DNA of 16,353 bases. It comes from Collinsella sp. (GTDB taxonomy: Bacteria; Actinomycetota; Coriobacteriia; Coriobacteriales; Coriobacteriaceae). The stretch is from assembly GCA_014871665.1 (NCBI GenBank), contig WGSL01000048.1, positions 1 to 16,353 on the forward strand, written 5' to 3'. The first letter of the stretch is position 1; the number at the start of each line of letters is the position of its first letter. Of this stretch, positions 15,333-16,353 are shown one piece after another. The notes under the pieces were generated by a model, which was given only the letters and a program-made list of their open reading frames with translations, was not told where the DNA came from and ran no database searches. Made by a program: the position numbers and the translations under genes.

Positions 15333-16353
15333 ATGGCAAAGGTAAAAATCAGCGACGTCGCGCGCGAGGCCGGGGTTTCGTTGGGCACGGTTTCCAACGC
15401 GCTCAACCACCCCGAAAAGCTGCGCCCCGAGACCCTCAAGCTCATTAACGAGACCATCAATCGCCTTGGCTACCTGCCCAACCAAAGCGCTCGTCAGCTC
15501 GCGGGCGGCGCCACCAAGTCCTTTGGCTTGGTGCTCCCCCGTCTCGACCACGGTTTTTCGCTCCAAATTGCCAGCGGCGCCCATAACGAGGCCCGCAAGC
15601 ACGGTTACGACCTACTCATCGCCAACGCCGATAACGACGATATTCTCCAGGACCATTACCTGCGCTACTTTATGGGCACGCAAATGTCCGGCGTCATGGT
15701 TCAGCCCATGGCATCCCCCGACTGGCACCCCGCTATGACCAAGATGCCCGTGCCGATCGTCCATCTGGACATCCATTGCTCCGAGCCCGGTTACTACGTA
15801 GCGGCCGACAACGAGGCACAGGGGCGCATTATCGCCGAGCTCGCCATCGCCCGCGGCGCGCATCATATTGTCGTCGTCGGCCGAGCAGCATTTATGCAGC
15901 TCACCCTGCGCGTACTTGGCATTCACAAGGCCCTCGCCCTGCATCCCGATATCAAAATTGAGGTCATTGACGCCGGAGAGTGGAATACCGCAGCCGACGG
16001 CTACAGCATTGGCGCTCAGATTGCCGGGCGCCCCGCCAACGAACGCCCCGATTTTGTCGTCGGTCTGACCGACGTGTTGGCCTCGGGCGTTATCTCGGCA
16101 TTGGTCGACAAAGGCATCTCCGTCCCCGAGCAGGTTCGCGTGGCCGGATGCGACGGCAACCCACTCGCTTGGAGCGGATCGGTCCCGCTCACTACGGTAG
16201 CGCCCCCGGGCTACGAGATTGGCCGCAAGGGTGTCCAACTGCTGATGGAGCAAATCGAGAACAAGGTCCCGACAAAGACCAAGCATATCCACGTCGGCTC
16301 TGCAGCACGCACCGTCACCGCAGTCACCGCCGCCGAGGATATCAACCGCCAAG
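15333..16353 (+). CDS. LacI-family transcriptional regulator (partial, 3' end outside window)
   Basis: A frame of 340 codons is open to the window edge. It starts with a LacI helix-turn-helix (VKISDVAREAGVSLGTVSNA, 4-23) and the hinge helix region (NQSARQLAGG, 50-59). A periplasmic-binding-protein-like sensor domain follows from FGLVLPRL (64 on), including GVMVQP, ADNEAQGR and the late VAGCDGNPLAWSGSVPLTTV segment that shapes the effector pocket in this family. Full members have about 330-350 residues, so only the last few codons are probably missing. The ATG at 15333 follows AAAGGGG five bases away and a good promoter. It is transcribed away from glmS, separated from it by the repeat cluster. 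Such proteins usually bind a sugar or nucleoside and control nearby uptake genes; the target would lie beyond the right edge. Confidence 0.92.
   Translation, partial: MAKVKISDVAREAGVSLGTVSNALNHPEKLRPETLKLINETINRLGYLPNQSARQLAGGATKSFGLVLPRLDHGFSLQIASGAHNEARKHGYDLLIANADNDDILQDHYLRYFMGTQMSGVMVQPMASPDWHPAMTKMPVPIVHLDIHCSEPGYYVAADNEAQGRIIAELAIARGAHHIVVVGRAAFMQLTLRVLGIHKALALHPDIKIEVIDAGEWNTAADGYSIGAQIAGRPANERPDFVVGLTDVLASGVISALVDKGISVPEQVRVAGCDGNPLAWSGSVPLTTVAPPGYEIGRKGVQLLMEQIENKVPTKTKHIHVGSAARTVTAVTAAEDINRQ

Overview
The window is GC-rich (about 60 %), densely coded on both strands, and reads as a chromosomal stretch of an anaerobic gut actinobacterium of the class Coriobacteriia, most likely Collinsella or a close relative. 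That assignment is an inference from base composition, gene content and the style of the short GGGACAG-cored hairpins between genes; no search was run. There are no rRNA, tRNA, phage or transposase genes and no CRISPR array. Thirteen genes are complete and one (lacI-type) runs off the right edge.

Left third (1-3170): ilvE (branched-chain aminotransferase, -), a DedA-family membrane protein (-) and cysE (serine acetyltransferase, +). Each has its own intrinsic terminator, so these are single-gene units. Middle (3169-7465): one minus-strand operon, marR -> ABC exporter subunit with a degenerate ATP site -> ABC exporter subunit with a canonical ATP site. The genes overlap or nearly touch, and two similar imperfect palindromes sit in the spacer and just downstream of a good promoter, which suggests an autoregulated drug or metabolite efflux operon. 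Next (7500-9330): an orphan 96-aa protein (-) diverging from a small nitroreductase (+), then a 191-aa single-pass membrane protein of unknown function (-). Then (9411-12824): a Fis-type regulator built like a sigma-54 activator but with a ruined ATPase core (-), a YeiH-family putative sulfate exporter (-), and a GntR/FCD regulator (+) divergent from it. Right end (12871-16353): glmS (-), a repeat-rich intergenic region, and a LacI-family regulator (+, partial).

The most unusual part is the repeat-rich intergenic DNA. Five hairpins across the window share a GGGACAG core but have different, self-complementary arms. Two of them overlap the stop codons of the ABC and GntR genes. One pair (12823-12872 and 15217-15266) is an inverted copy at 47 of 50 positions and brackets glmS. 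Another pair (14934-14974 and 15163-15202) flanks two more inverted hairpins with the arm TCTCGATCTGTAACA, giving a nested dyad of about 270 bp between glmS and lacI. A separate TGGTAT/ATACCA operator cluster lies just upstream of the glmS -10 and suggests control by a NagR/DasR-like GntR repressor.
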